Shown here piece by piece: positions 13,730 through 20,329 of a stretch of 23,218 bases of DNA. Where the stretch lies: positions 1 through 23,218 of the IMG/VR virus record IMGVR_UViG_3300025886_000170; one strand, given 5' to 3'. A program made the translations under genes and the position numbers. The DNA comes from a virus. Every line of letters begins with the position of its first letter. The stretch's first letter is position 1. The notes beneath the pieces were generated by a model, which had not been told where the DNA came from, made no database searches, and was given only the letters and a program-made list of their open reading frames with translations.

Positions 13730-14227
13730 ATGGCACCAACGTACAATTACGAAATGTCACCTATGGAACGGTTCAATCATCAGCGCAAACTGGGCGAAGA
13801 GTTCGAACGCAAAGTCATAAAGCTGCTTAAGAAAGCCGGACATGAGGCGTGGAAGCGCAAAGACCATGACTATGACCTGACGGTCGTTCTAGATGTCCCG
13901 CTTTATGGCGCTCACCGCATCAAGGCAGAATGTAAAATGGACTTCGCCGCCAGCGGGTCGGGCAACCTGGCACTGGAAACACAAAGCCAAGGCAAGCCGT
14001 CAGGCATACACCCTGCAGGGCCAAACCCTGAACTATGGATACACGGCGTTGGCGATGAAGTTTGGCTGATGAAGACCAGCGCCATCCAAGCACTGTGCGA
14101 CACACACGCCACAAGCTGGGGAGGTCGGCACGTCCCGGTCGGTGATAAGGAAACAGGTGCCAAGGCAATCCTAATGCCCATCACAGTGGCCAGAAAAGCG
14201 GTCGGCGGGGCATGGGTCAAGCTATGA
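13730..14227 (+). CDS. PD-(D/E)XK endonuclease-like protein
   Basis: The protein has 165 residues. Start ATG 13730 has AGAGGG just upstream and is preferred to the in-frame ATG at 13688 inside the preceding gene. The active-site pattern is visible: helix 'EEFERKVIKLLKKAGHEAWK', then Asp49 (DYDLTVV) and Glu67-x-Lys69 (IKAECKMDFAASGSGNLALE), followed by 'SQGKPSGI'. This spacing is typical of phage PD-(D/E)XK nucleases, including Holliday-junction-resolvase-like members in marine phages. A role in recombination or host-DNA breakdown is inferred. Its last codon overlaps the next start (ATGA). Confidence 0.7.
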   Translation: MAPTYNYEMSPMERFNHQRKLGEEFERKVIKLLKKAGHEAWKRKDHDYDLTVVLDVPLYGAHRIKAECKMDFAASGSGNLALETQSQGKPSGIHPAGPNPELWIHGVGDEVWLMKTSAIQALCDTHATSWGGRHVPVGDKETGAKAILMPITVARKAVGGAWVKL

Positions 14228-14415
14228 GCAACGCCACCAACGAAGCCATGCGGATATGCCAGGAGTGCGGGGGCACCGGCACCATACTGATAGAACTGTA
14301 TCATCGGCAGAGCTTTGACGTTGATAGCGGATACATAGAGGAGCGGGTCGAGACCTGTACAGACTGTCTCGGCAGTGGTGAGCGCCTGACAGACGATGAG
14401 GATGACGAGGAATGA
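14224..14415 (+). CDS. Small zinc-ribbon protein with two CxxCxGxG motifs
   Basis: The protein has 63 residues; ATG 14224 overlaps the previous stop. CQECGGTG and CTDCLGSG are two copies of the DnaJ-type CxxCxGxG zinc-binding motif, which together bind one zinc ion. The C-terminus is acidic (TDDEDDEE). Such mini zinc proteins are common in phage early operons and probably mediate protein or nucleic-acid contacts; no enzymatic motif exists. It is flanked by the nuclease and replication genes, overlapping both neighbours by ATGA. Confidence 0.7.
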   Translation: MSNATNEAMRICQECGGTGTILIELYHRQSFDVDSGYIEERVETCTDCLGSGERLTDDEDDEE

Positions 14416-14642
14416 CCCGTCCGATTCAGCGCCAACACTACACCACCGGCCACATCACCTGGGAACTGTCCCAGAACCCTCGGCACGACTATTACACATT
14501 CGCCCTGATAGCAGGAGAAGCACCAGAACAACGCAGCCGCAAGCCGCTATTCACAGCCACACTGAACAAGCAAGATGCTAAGAACATGGCAACAGAACTA
14601 CGCCGCCTCGCAAACCACTTTGATGAGCTATACGATGCGTAA
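14412..14642 (+). CDS. Hypothetical early protein
   Basis: The protein has 76 residues; ATG 14412 overlaps the previous stop, and the end overlaps the initiator gene by 8 bases, so the frame is supported by tight packing. It reads as a beta-rich first half (HYTTGHITWELSQNPRHDYY plus TFALIAG) and an alpha-helical end (QDAKNMATELRRLANHFDEL). There are no cysteines and no membrane segment. No family is recognised. It may be a small accessory factor of replication by position only. Confidence 0.55.
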   Translation: MTRPIQRQHYTTGHITWELSQNPRHDYYTFALIAGEAPEQRSRKPLFTATLNKQDAKNMATELRRLANHFDELYDA

Positions 14643-15636
14643 GTCAGCCCTGTCACCAGACCCAATAAGGGATGCGCCAGATGGCCACGGTGAGTACCAA
14701 GCACCCGGTCCATTCTGTCTCATACCGCCCAGAGCAACAGTGGATACACGCCTACACAAGTACGCCTCAACATTCGGTGTACTCGCCTTCGTCTGCTCCT
14801 ACGCCAAAGCACACACCGGAGTGTTCTTCATGAACCAACTTACAGTGGCTGAAGCCATCGGCATCTCTCAGCAAGCAGTACACAAACACATGAAGAAACT
14901 GGTCGAGTACGGCTACATCCAGAAGATACGCAAAGAAGATAACAGACGAGCATGGGGCAAAAGAGGCGCAGTCTGGAGGGTAATCTATGACCCCAGAATG
15001 TCACTGCAAGAGGTGCTGAACACCACACCAAAGACCGAGGAAGAACTCACAAGAGAGGCACAAGATACAATGGCAGTAGCTAACCGAGGAGCCAAAGGAC
15101 AGCTTACAAAGCAGCGCTCTAAGCCTGTGGATAAGTACGATAGTCAACAACCTGCAGGTTGTAATAGTGATGAAGGCTATGTACGAAAAAACAACCTGCA
15201 GGTTGTACGAAAAAACAACCCGGAGGTTGTTAGTAGCAACAATATAGAACTAGAAGATAAGAATAGTACAAATGGTTTTGTTGAAAAAAAGAAAAAAAAA
15301 GAAAAACATGTACGCAACGAACACCAACCAGAACGAGCCTGTCGAGCCATCTGTGCAGCCTACGCCGCCGTCTTCCAAGAAGCAACCGGGATACGCTGGC
15401 AATACGACGACCGGCAGGTATCGATAGCAGCGGCAGTGCTGAACCTTGGCTACACCGAGGACACGTTCATTGCAGACGCCACGGCAACAGCGGAGTGGTT
15501 CATAGGTCAGGACAAGAAGCCGCCGGTATCGCTTGCATGGTTCACTCGTAAGGCTGAGAACAAGGCAGGACACAAGCCACAAGGTCCAGACATCAACGCC
15601 ATTCTAGGCAAGGTCACGAGTGCTGTACGATGGTAG
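14635..15636 (+). CDS. Replication initiator-like protein (O-type) containing the putative origin
   Basis: The protein has 333 residues from ATG 14635; the longer frame from 14575 overlaps the previous gene too far. Residues about 25-105 form a winged-helix domain (ATVDTRLHKYASTFGVLAFV, then NQLTVAEAIGISQQAVHKHM plus KKLVEYGYIQKIRKEDNRRAW). Residues about 130-225 are a polar, Asn/Lys-rich linker encoded by the iteron and A-rich DNA. Residues about 227-333 (RACRAICAAYAAVFQEATGI, then DKKPPVSLAWFTRKAENKAG) are a helical C-terminal domain. A DNA-binding head, an origin-encoded linker and a helicase-loading tail is the layout of lambda O. Its binding sites would be the palindromes in its own gene. 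Confidence 0.7.
   Translation: MRKSALSPDPIRDAPDGHGEYQAPGPFCLIPPRATVDTRLHKYASTFGVLAFVCSYAKAHTGVFFMNQLTVAEAIGISQQAVHKHMKKLVEYGYIQKIRKEDNRRAWGKRGAVWRVIYDPRMSLQEVLNTTPKTEEELTREAQDTMAVANRGAKGQLTKQRSKPVDKYDSQQPAGCNSDEGYVRKNNLQVVRKNNPEVVSSNNIELEDKNSTNGFVEKKKKKEKHVRNEHQPERACRAICAAYAAVFQEATGIRWQYDDRQVSIAAAVLNLGYTEDTFIADATATAEWFIGQDKKPPVSLAWFTRKAENKAGHKPQGPDINAILGKVTSAVRW
15147..15312 (+). other. Putative replication origin: palindromic iterons plus A-rich tract
   Basis: The palindrome ACAACCTGCAGGTTGT occurs at 15147-15162 and 15191-15206, and a third copy with altered centre (ACAACCCGGAGGTTGT) at 15215-15230. The last two lie in a 24-bp direct repeat starting GTACGAAAAAACAACC (15181 and 15205). Copy 1 is read in a different codon frame from copies 2 and 3, so conservation is at DNA level. 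About 80 bases of AT-rich, A-run-rich DNA follow (15231-15312), suitable as an unwinding element. All of it lies inside the initiator gene. Confidence 0.65.
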
Positions 15637-15805
15637 TGTACAAACACCAGTCGTTCCATTGGTGCCTGTACACCAGAATAATTGCGTGGCGTGACCGGCG
15701 CGTCCGGCCAGCGCGAGAACCGCCCTTAGGCCCCCCCACCCCCCGTCACGTATAGGGGGGCCCTCCCCGAAATATTTTCCCATTTTCCACTGAAAGGAAA
15801 TTCTA
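15637..15805 (+). promoter_or_regulatory. Intergenic region with GC-tract hairpin before the SSB/terminase operon
   Basis: This 169-base gap contains no convincing gene. At 15729-15768 it holds long C and G tracts; CCCCCC 15739-15744 can pair with GGGGGG 15755-15760 around a 10-base loop, followed by CCCTCCCC and an AT-rich stretch. A smaller GGTG-6-CACC inverted repeat lies at 15660-15673. There is no clear T-run, so a standard intrinsic terminator is doubtful. It may be a packaging site, a promoter region or both. Confidence 0.4.
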
Positions 15806-15976
15806 ATGAGTACTGAGCCTGAGAAGAGTTTGTTCCACGATGCTTTGAACCCGAAGCCGATGGGACCGATGTTTGATAACCTGGTTACCTTTTACGACAG
15901 ATTGCCTGACGAGGCTCGTGAGCGGGTTCGTAAGAGTTTGGCGAGTAAGATTTTGAAGGAGAGCGGCAATGAGTAA
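15806..15976 (+). CDS. 56-residue hypothetical protein
   Basis: The ORF runs from ATG 15806, with AAAGGAAA 7 bases upstream, to TAA 15976; it overlaps the next start by 8 bases. The sequence MSTEPEKSLFHDALNPKPMG is polar, followed by an amphipathic helix (PDEARERVRKSLASKILKES). No family is recognised. It is the first gene of the packaging operon. The codons are T- and G-rich (gtt, cgt, ttg), unlike the C- and A-rich codons of the preceding operon. Confidence 0.6.
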   Translation: MSTEPEKSLFHDALNPKPMGPMFDNLVTFYDRLPDEARERVRKSLASKILKESGNE

Positions 15977-16262
15977 GCGATACAGAGTTGTACAGGCCAA
16001 GGACATTCCTGGTCGAGACAAGCCCATGTGGCTGAGAATAGGCACTGCGTTTGAGAAGGAGGGCAAGATGCGGATTAAGTTGGACGTATCCCCATTGCCG
16101 AATAAGGACAGCGAGGTTTGGCTGAGTTTGTTTGAGGACGATGGTGCGGGCGCTGGAGCGGCTGTTGCTGCGGGTGGTGGAGCCACTGGTGCTTTCTCTG
16201 CGCCGATTGGTGAGGCTGCGGCTGCACCGAGGTCTGACCTAGAAGATAGCATACCGTTCTGA
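15969..16262 (+). CDS. SSB-like small protein with acidic IPF tail
   Basis: The protein has 97 residues. The first about 55 residues (KRYRVVQAKDIPGRDKPMWL plus RIGTAFEKEGKMRIKLDVSP) look like a small beta-barrel with a 'WLRIGTAF...LDxxPLP' pattern found in short phage and plasmid proteins. A Gly/Ala-rich linker follows (about 58-85). The end is RSDLEDSIPF, very close to the acidic DDIPF tip by which bacterial SSB recruits replication and repair enzymes. Globular domain plus flexible Gly linker plus acidic IPF tip is SSB architecture, and the gene directly follows the origin region. ssDNA binding itself is inferred. Confidence 0.6.
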   Translation: MSKRYRVVQAKDIPGRDKPMWLRIGTAFEKEGKMRIKLDVSPLPNKDSEVWLSLFEDDGAGAGAAVAAGGGATGAFSAPIGEAAAAPRSDLEDSIPF

Positions 16263-16711
16263 TGGCTGAGAAACCGAAGAGGCGGGGGCGTACTGGTCCT
16301 CGCCCGCCGAAGATGGCGATGGGTGCTATTACCAAGCGGTTGCGTGGGTCGAGCATCATTTACGACCACCGTGATGAGTTGGCCTTGGAGCTTCTAGGTT
16401 TGGCCTCTGCGAAATTGACTGATGTTGTTTCGTGGGATGATGACGGCAAGGCGCGGATTAGGGCGTTCAAGGATGTTCCTGAGCATGTGAAGGCGGCGAT
16501 TAAGAAGGTGAAGATAACGCCTACGCAGCACGGGGATATTATGGAGTTTGAGATGGTGGACAAGGTGCGGGTTATGCAGATGTTGGCCAAGAGTGCTGGT
16601 CTGCTTGATAGCGAGAAGGTGGTGGATAAGCCGTCTGTGATTTCAATTGATATGATTATGCCGGAGGAACCGGGGAAGACTGAAACCAAGGAGAGGACAG
16701 AAGATGAGTGA
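16262..16711 (+). CDS. Terminase small subunit-like protein
   Basis: The protein has 149 residues; ATG 16262 overlaps the previous stop. The N-terminus is very basic (KPKRRGRTGPRPPK). The central and C-terminal part 'VPEHVKAAIKKVKITPTQHG' followed by 'VDKVRVMQMLAKSAGLLDSE' matches the helical oligomerisation part of Terminase_2-type small subunits (xxaI...K..ALxxLgkxxGLl). Small subunits recognise the packaging site and regulate the large subunit. The large terminase is three genes downstream in the same operon, with two other genes between, which is less usual. Confidence 0.72.
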   Translation: MAEKPKRRGRTGPRPPKMAMGAITKRLRGSSIIYDHRDELALELLGLASAKLTDVVSWDDDGKARIRAFKDVPEHVKAAIKKVKITPTQHGDIMEFEMVDKVRVMQMLAKSAGLLDSEKVVDKPSVISIDMIMPEEPGKTETKERTEDE

Positions 16712-17663
16712 AGAGATTAGAACAGTTCTAAGCAAAATTGAGCGCGAGACATTGCGGGAGATAAGGGGCATGGCACCTAACTCTGGGTCGAGTGTGTTTG
16801 TAATTACGCCGTCTATTGCGCGTGAAATTTTGACGAGAGTTTGGGATGGCCAGCGGAAGGTGCGGCGGCAACACGTCCAGGAATTGACTCGGATGATACG
16901 TAATGGCCAGTTCGAACTGACGCATCAGGGTTTGTTGTTTGACGCTGAAGGTTGGTTGCATGACGGCCAGCATCGATTGTCTGCGTGTGTGATGTCGGGC
17001 GTTAGTATTCGTATTCAGTGTTCGGTGACTAACAACGCTGATGTTTACAAGGTGCTAGACCAAGGGGCGAGGCGCACTGTTTCGGACTTGTACGGTGTGA
17101 GTCCAGAGTCGAGTGCGATTTGTCGTTTTATTGTTTCAATGCTTAACAAGATAAACAAATCATTAGCCCCGGTTGAGTATGAGTGGGTTTGGAACAGCGA
17201 CATTCATCGTTTGGCCGAGGAATTGTTGGCTTATGCGCCTAAGAAGCAACGGGGTTTGTCGAGTGCGATGATTAGGTCATGTGCGGTGATGACGGCAATG
17301 ATTGAGGGTGATAGCGAATATGCGTTTCGTTTTTATAAGAACATGAATGACTTGGACTTTAATGCGCTGCCACCGATAGGTCTGTCGTTGATGAAGAGGT
17401 ATTCGAACGGCAATTTGGTTACGAACCAAAGCTATAACAAGCGAATACAAACCACGTCTACGTTTATGCACGTTTTTAGTTCAAAGAACGCAAACCGCAA
17501 ACTGGCGTTTCCCAGGGCTGATAAACTTGATGAGGTTTTTCAAAACGCCCGTGTGGAGATGGTGAGTTATGTTCTCCGCAAAGGTTTAGTTAATGAGGAT
17601 TGGTCAGGCTTTAACCGCCGCTTAATGGCCACCGCTGACACTAGTTTGAAGGACACAGCATGA
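16704..17663 (+). CDS. ParB-fold / DGQHR-motif protein inside the terminase operon
   Basis: The protein has 319 residues and overlaps both neighbours. 'VRRQHVQELTRMIRNGQFEL' leads to 'GLLFDAEGWLHDGQHRLSAC' with DGQHRL at residues 87-92, then 'DQGARRTVSDL'. The DGxHR motif, preceded by a helix that defines how often to act ('RMIRNGQF'), is the nucleotide- or phosphate-binding core of the ParB/sulfiredoxin fold and also defines DGQHR-domain proteins of DNA-modification systems (family knowledge). Residues about 120-319 are helical without a recognised motif. Phage proteins of this type are largely uncharacterised; roles in DNA processing, host takeover or packaging regulation are all possible. 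Confidence 0.65.
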   Translation: MSEEIRTVLSKIERETLREIRGMAPNSGSSVFVITPSIAREILTRVWDGQRKVRRQHVQELTRMIRNGQFELTHQGLLFDAEGWLHDGQHRLSACVMSGVSIRIQCSVTNNADVYKVLDQGARRTVSDLYGVSPESSAICRFIVSMLNKINKSLAPVEYEWVWNSDIHRLAEELLAYAPKKQRGLSSAMIRSCAVMTAMIEGDSEYAFRFYKNMNDLDFNALPPIGLSLMKRYSNGNLVTNQSYNKRIQTTSTFMHVFSSKNANRKLAFPRADKLDEVFQNARVEMVSYVLRKGLVNEDWSGFNRRLMATADTSLKDTA

Positions 17664-17968
17664 ACCATTTGCAGAAGATAAAGCTCTCTGAGTTTTTGTT
17701 TGACATGATGAAGCGGACCAACGGCGAGTTATCTGCGATTGATGCGGGTAATTGGCCGGAGCAAGAGATGGAGCGGTTGGCTGGTGAGTTGAAAATGTGT
17801 GGGTATTTGTTGCCTAAGTTGTACCATCATTATCGGGAAGATGTTGGCTATGATTATGAGCCGCCCGGTGTGGCGGTTCCCAAGCCTGACGCTGACAATG
17901 TGGCGAGGTTAAAGTTAGCGGGCTTTGAGAAATTTGAGCCGGATAGTGGAGGGTCAGCGTTTGAATAA
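17660..17968 (+). CDS. Hypothetical protein upstream of large terminase
   Basis: The protein has 102 residues; ATG 17660 overlaps the previous stop, and the end overlaps the terminase start by 8 bases. The first half is helical (LQKIKLSEFLFDMMKRTNGE, then WPEQEMERLAGELKMCGYLL); the second half is acidic and Pro-rich. There is no membrane segment or metal motif. No family is recognised. Its end carries the GGAGGG ribosome site used by the large terminase, so translation of the two is linked. Confidence 0.55.
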   Translation: MNHLQKIKLSEFLFDMMKRTNGELSAIDAGNWPEQEMERLAGELKMCGYLLPKLYHHYREDVGYDYEPPGVAVPKPDADNVARLKLAGFEKFEPDSGGSAFE

Positions 17969-19487
17969 GCCTGTTGCCGGATTAAAGTTGAACTTCAGTT
18001 CCTCGCCCACTGTGGCGAGGTTCTTTAAGTCTGATGCGTTTGTCAGGGGCATTATGGGGCCGGTTGGCAGTGGCAAGTCGTATGCTTGTTGCGCCGAGAT
18101 ATTCCGGCGGGCTGTTGCTCAGAAGGCTAGTCCGAGGGACGGCATCAAATATTCGCGCTGGGCGATTGTCCGCAATACGCATCCGATGCTGAAGACCACG
18201 ACCTTGAAGACTTGGTTGGAGTTGTTGCCGGAGGATACTTTTGGGCCGGTTAAGCATAGCCCGCCTATTACGCACCACATCAAGTTGCCGTCTAGGGAGG
18301 GTGCCGCTGGGATTGATATGGAGGTTATCTTTTTGGCGCTGGATGACCCTAAAGATGTTCGTAAACTTCTCAGCTTGGAGCTTACCGGGGCGTGGGTGAA
18401 TGAGTGCCGTGAACTGCCGAAGAGCATTATAGACGGGTTGACGCATAGGGTCGGCAGATACCCGACAAAAGCCGATGGGGGCACCACTTGGCGGGGTGTT
18501 ATCTTAGACACCAACCCGATGGACAGCGACCATTTTTATTACCACTTAGCTGAGAAGGAAAAGCCTGGGGGCAAGTTTCGCTGGGATTTCTTCAAGCAGC
18601 CGGGCGGTGTGATTGAGGTGCCGCTAGAGGAACTGCCGGAAAGTATGCCAGAGGCGCAGGGGTATTTGTTCCAAGCGGGCAAGTGGTGGCAGACTAATCC
18701 AAACGCCGAGAACTTAGTTAACCTTCCCGACGGGTACTATGAACAGCTTTTAGGCGGCAAGCGGCTGGATTGGATACAGTGTTACGCTGAGGGCAAGTAT
18801 ACGTTTGTGCAGGAAGGGCGGGCCGTTTGGCCTGAGTTCAACGATAACTTGATGACCGCTGACTTGGAGCCTGACCCGTCCCTGCCGGTACACGTTGGCT
18901 TGGACTTTGGTTTAACTCCGGCGGCGGTGTTTGCTCAGAGGCTGAAGAATGGCCGGTGGCATATCCTGCATGAGTTGGTGACGTTTGAGATGGGCCTAGA
19001 ACGGTTTTGTTCTTCGCTCAAGGCTGACCTGTCTTCTCGGTTTCCCGGCTATTCGACGTTGGTGTGGGGTGACCCTGCCGGTATGCAAAGGGACCAAATA
19101 TTTGAGACCACCAGCTTTGACCATCTCAAGACGCACGGCATCTTGGCCCAGCCTACCGCGACCAACGATTTTAAAACGCGGCGAGAGGCGTTGGCCATGC
19201 CGATGGGCAGGTTGATTGATGGCAAGCCGGGTTTGCTGGTTGATAGAAAGTGCATACGGGTTCGCAAGAGCCTGGGCGGCGGGTATCACTTCCGGCGTGT
19301 GTCAATTGGCGCGGGGCAAGAGCGGTTTCGGGACGCTCCAAACAAAAATGAGCATTCACACGTTGGCGATGCGGCGGGCTATTGTCTCTTGGGTTCTGAG
19401 CATAAAATCATGACGAAACGCCCAATGCCGACCGGCGGGTCTTTCAAGCAAGCAAAGGTTTTGGATTTTGACGTTTTCAATAGCTGA
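17961..19487 (+). CDS. terL: Terminase large subunit
   Basis: The protein has 508 residues. Start TTG 17961 is preferred because GGAGGG lies 7 bases upstream; the TTG at 17925 has no such site. The ATPase domain has Walker A GPVGSGKS (33-40), the Arg-rich strand 'RWAIVRNTHPML' and the Walker B region LTGAWVNECRE with catalytic Glu148. The C-terminal nuclease shows the RNase-H-like acidic residues Asp315 (VGLDFGLTPA), Asp371 (VWGDPAG) and Asp470 (SHVGDAAGY). It drives DNA into the prohead and cuts it at start and end of packaging. The sequence style fits the marine podovirus terminase group. Next genes are the T7-like head genes. Confidence 0.93.
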   Translation: MNKPVAGLKLNFSSSPTVARFFKSDAFVRGIMGPVGSGKSYACCAEIFRRAVAQKASPRDGIKYSRWAIVRNTHPMLKTTTLKTWLELLPEDTFGPVKHSPPITHHIKLPSREGAAGIDMEVIFLALDDPKDVRKLLSLELTGAWVNECRELPKSIIDGLTHRVGRYPTKADGGTTWRGVILDTNPMDSDHFYYHLAEKEKPGGKFRWDFFKQPGGVIEVPLEELPESMPEAQGYLFQAGKWWQTNPNAENLVNLPDGYYEQLLGGKRLDWIQCYAEGKYTFVQEGRAVWPEFNDNLMTADLEPDPSLPVHVGLDFGLTPAAVFAQRLKNGRWHILHELVTFEMGLERFCSSLKADLSSRFPGYSTLVWGDPAGMQRDQIFETTSFDHLKTHGILAQPTATNDFKTRREALAMPMGRLIDGKPGLLVDRKCIRVRKSLGGGYHFRRVSIGAGQERFRDAPNKNEHSHVGDAAGYCLLGSEHKIMTKRPMPTGGSFKQAKVLDFDVFNS

Positions 19488-19500
19488 GTTGAATGAAGTA

Positions 19501-19977
19501 ATGCGGATGCAACGGGATAACCGTGTGGTCCGCTGGTATCCCCATCATTTGGATATGTGCGAACTAAACGAGTTCGACGCCGCCAATATTGAACTGTTTG
19601 CTGACTACAAGCAGTACTTGGAAACCTACGCAAACGCTGGCTTGGCGTTCTCTGTCTTGGACCGTGATGGTATCAGCGCAATGTTTGGCGTTTGGCAGCT
19701 ATGGCCGGGTGTTTGCGAGGCTTGGCTTATCCCCAGCAAGGACATTGGGCGTAAGGTTGTGCCCTTGCATAGGGGTTCATTGGCCTTTTTTAACCACGTT
19801 TCTAGGCAAATGAAGATAAAAAGGCTGCAATTTAGTGTACACTCAGCAAATGCTACGGCTTGTATATGGGCAGAACGCTGTTATTTTCAGCGCGAAGGCA
19901 CCATGCGGTCCTACGGCCCTGACGGTGCGGATTACTACATGTACGGGAGGTTGTTTGATGGGCGGTTTATTCAGTAG
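19501..19977 (+). CDS. T7 gp13-like internal virion protein with GNAT fold
   Basis: From ATG 19501 the protein has 158 residues; TTG codons at 19468 and 19489 are alternative starts, and none has a strong ribosome site. 'GISAMFGVWQLWPGVCEAWL' and 'KVVPLHRGSLAFFNHVSRQM' plus 'KRLQFSVHSANATACIWAER' follow the acetyltransferase (GNAT) fold as seen in DUF2833/T7 gp13-type proteins placed near the head genes of podoviruses. In T7 gp13 is needed for assembly of the internal core. The acetyl-CoA loop is not well conserved, so enzymatic activity is uncertain. It overlaps the next gene by 20 bases. Confidence 0.7.
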   Translation: MRMQRDNRVVRWYPHHLDMCELNEFDAANIELFADYKQYLETYANAGLAFSVLDRDGISAMFGVWQLWPGVCEAWLIPSKDIGRKVVPLHRGSLAFFNHVSRQMKIKRLQFSVHSANATACIWAERCYFQREGTMRSYGPDGADYYMYGRLFDGRFIQ

Positions 19978-20221
19978 CAAGGCACCACCACCCACCCCCA
20001 CGGTGGCTGAGACCGATGCTGATGACACTCTATCTCGGCAAGAACAGGTCGCAGAACGCCAAGAGGCAGCGGAACAGCGCAAGATACAGGCCCGCAAACG
20101 GTCTAAGCGAACTGGTGGACGCACTATGCTGATGGCCCAAGGCGTGGCACCCGGTGATGCCGGACCCGGTCGGCAAGTTCTCTCTCGCATTCTAGGCTCT
20201 GGCCGGAACCCGCGAGGGTAA
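19958..20221 (+). CDS. Small charged virion-associated protein
   Basis: The protein has 87 residues. ATG 19958 has GGGAGG 7 bases upstream. 'MGGLFSSKAPPPTP' is followed by an acidic and then strongly charged helix (QEQVAERQEAAEQRKIQARK) and a Gly-rich end (GGRTMLMAQGVAPGDAGPGR, then LGSGRNPRG). The MGG...SSK start and TGGRTxLM...G pattern recur in small proteins located between terminase and portal genes of marine podoviruses. It may be packaged in the internal core. No direct function is known. Confidence 0.6.
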   Translation: MGGLFSSKAPPPTPTVAETDADDTLSRQEQVAERQEAAEQRKIQARKRSKRTGGRTMLMAQGVAPGDAGPGRQVLSRILGSGRNPRG

Positions 20222-20223
20222 CG

Positions 20224-20325
20224 ATGAAAACCTACCGACGAAACCCCAAGCACACAAAGGTGAAAGACGATGTACGGTCAAAAAAAGCCGCCCAAAAAGC
20301 CGACAAAGAAGGTAAAAAAGGGTAA
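20224..20325 (+). CDS. 33-residue lysine-rich peptide
   Basis: ATG 20224 follows the previous stop by two bases and has GAGGG 6 bases upstream. It encodes MKTYRRNPKHTKVKDDVRSK plus KAAQKADKEGKKG, more than a third Lys and Arg. It overlaps a second short Lys-rich ORF (20270-20329) in another frame. Short basic peptides before the connector gene are common in marine podoviruses, but I cannot say which of the two frames is used. Confidence 0.45.
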   Translation: MKTYRRNPKHTKVKDDVRSKKAAQKADKEGKKG

Positions 20326-20329
20326 GTAA
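20270..20329 (+). CDS. 19-residue lysine-rich peptide coupled to connector start
   Basis: ATG 20270 has AAAGGTG at a good distance, and the TAA at 20327-20329 overlaps the connector ATG (TAATG), so translation would pass directly to the connector. The product is MYGQKKPPKKPTKKVKKGK. Similar tiny 'MYG..KK' peptides occur beside connector genes in marine podoviruses, as far as I recall. The frame is short enough to be chance, and the overlap with 20224-20325 makes the assignment ambiguous. Confidence 0.4.
   Translation: MYGQKKPPKKPTKKVKKGK

Noticed and set aside
15147-15230. CRISPR-like repeat array
   Set aside because: Only three short palindromes with unequal spacing (44 and 24 bases), no spacers of constant length and no cas genes; an origin fits better.
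15803-16369. 188-residue minus-strand frame opposite the SSB-like gene
   Set aside because: The forward genes are chained by overlaps and ribosome sites; the reverse product is Ser/Pro/Ala-rich with no domain.
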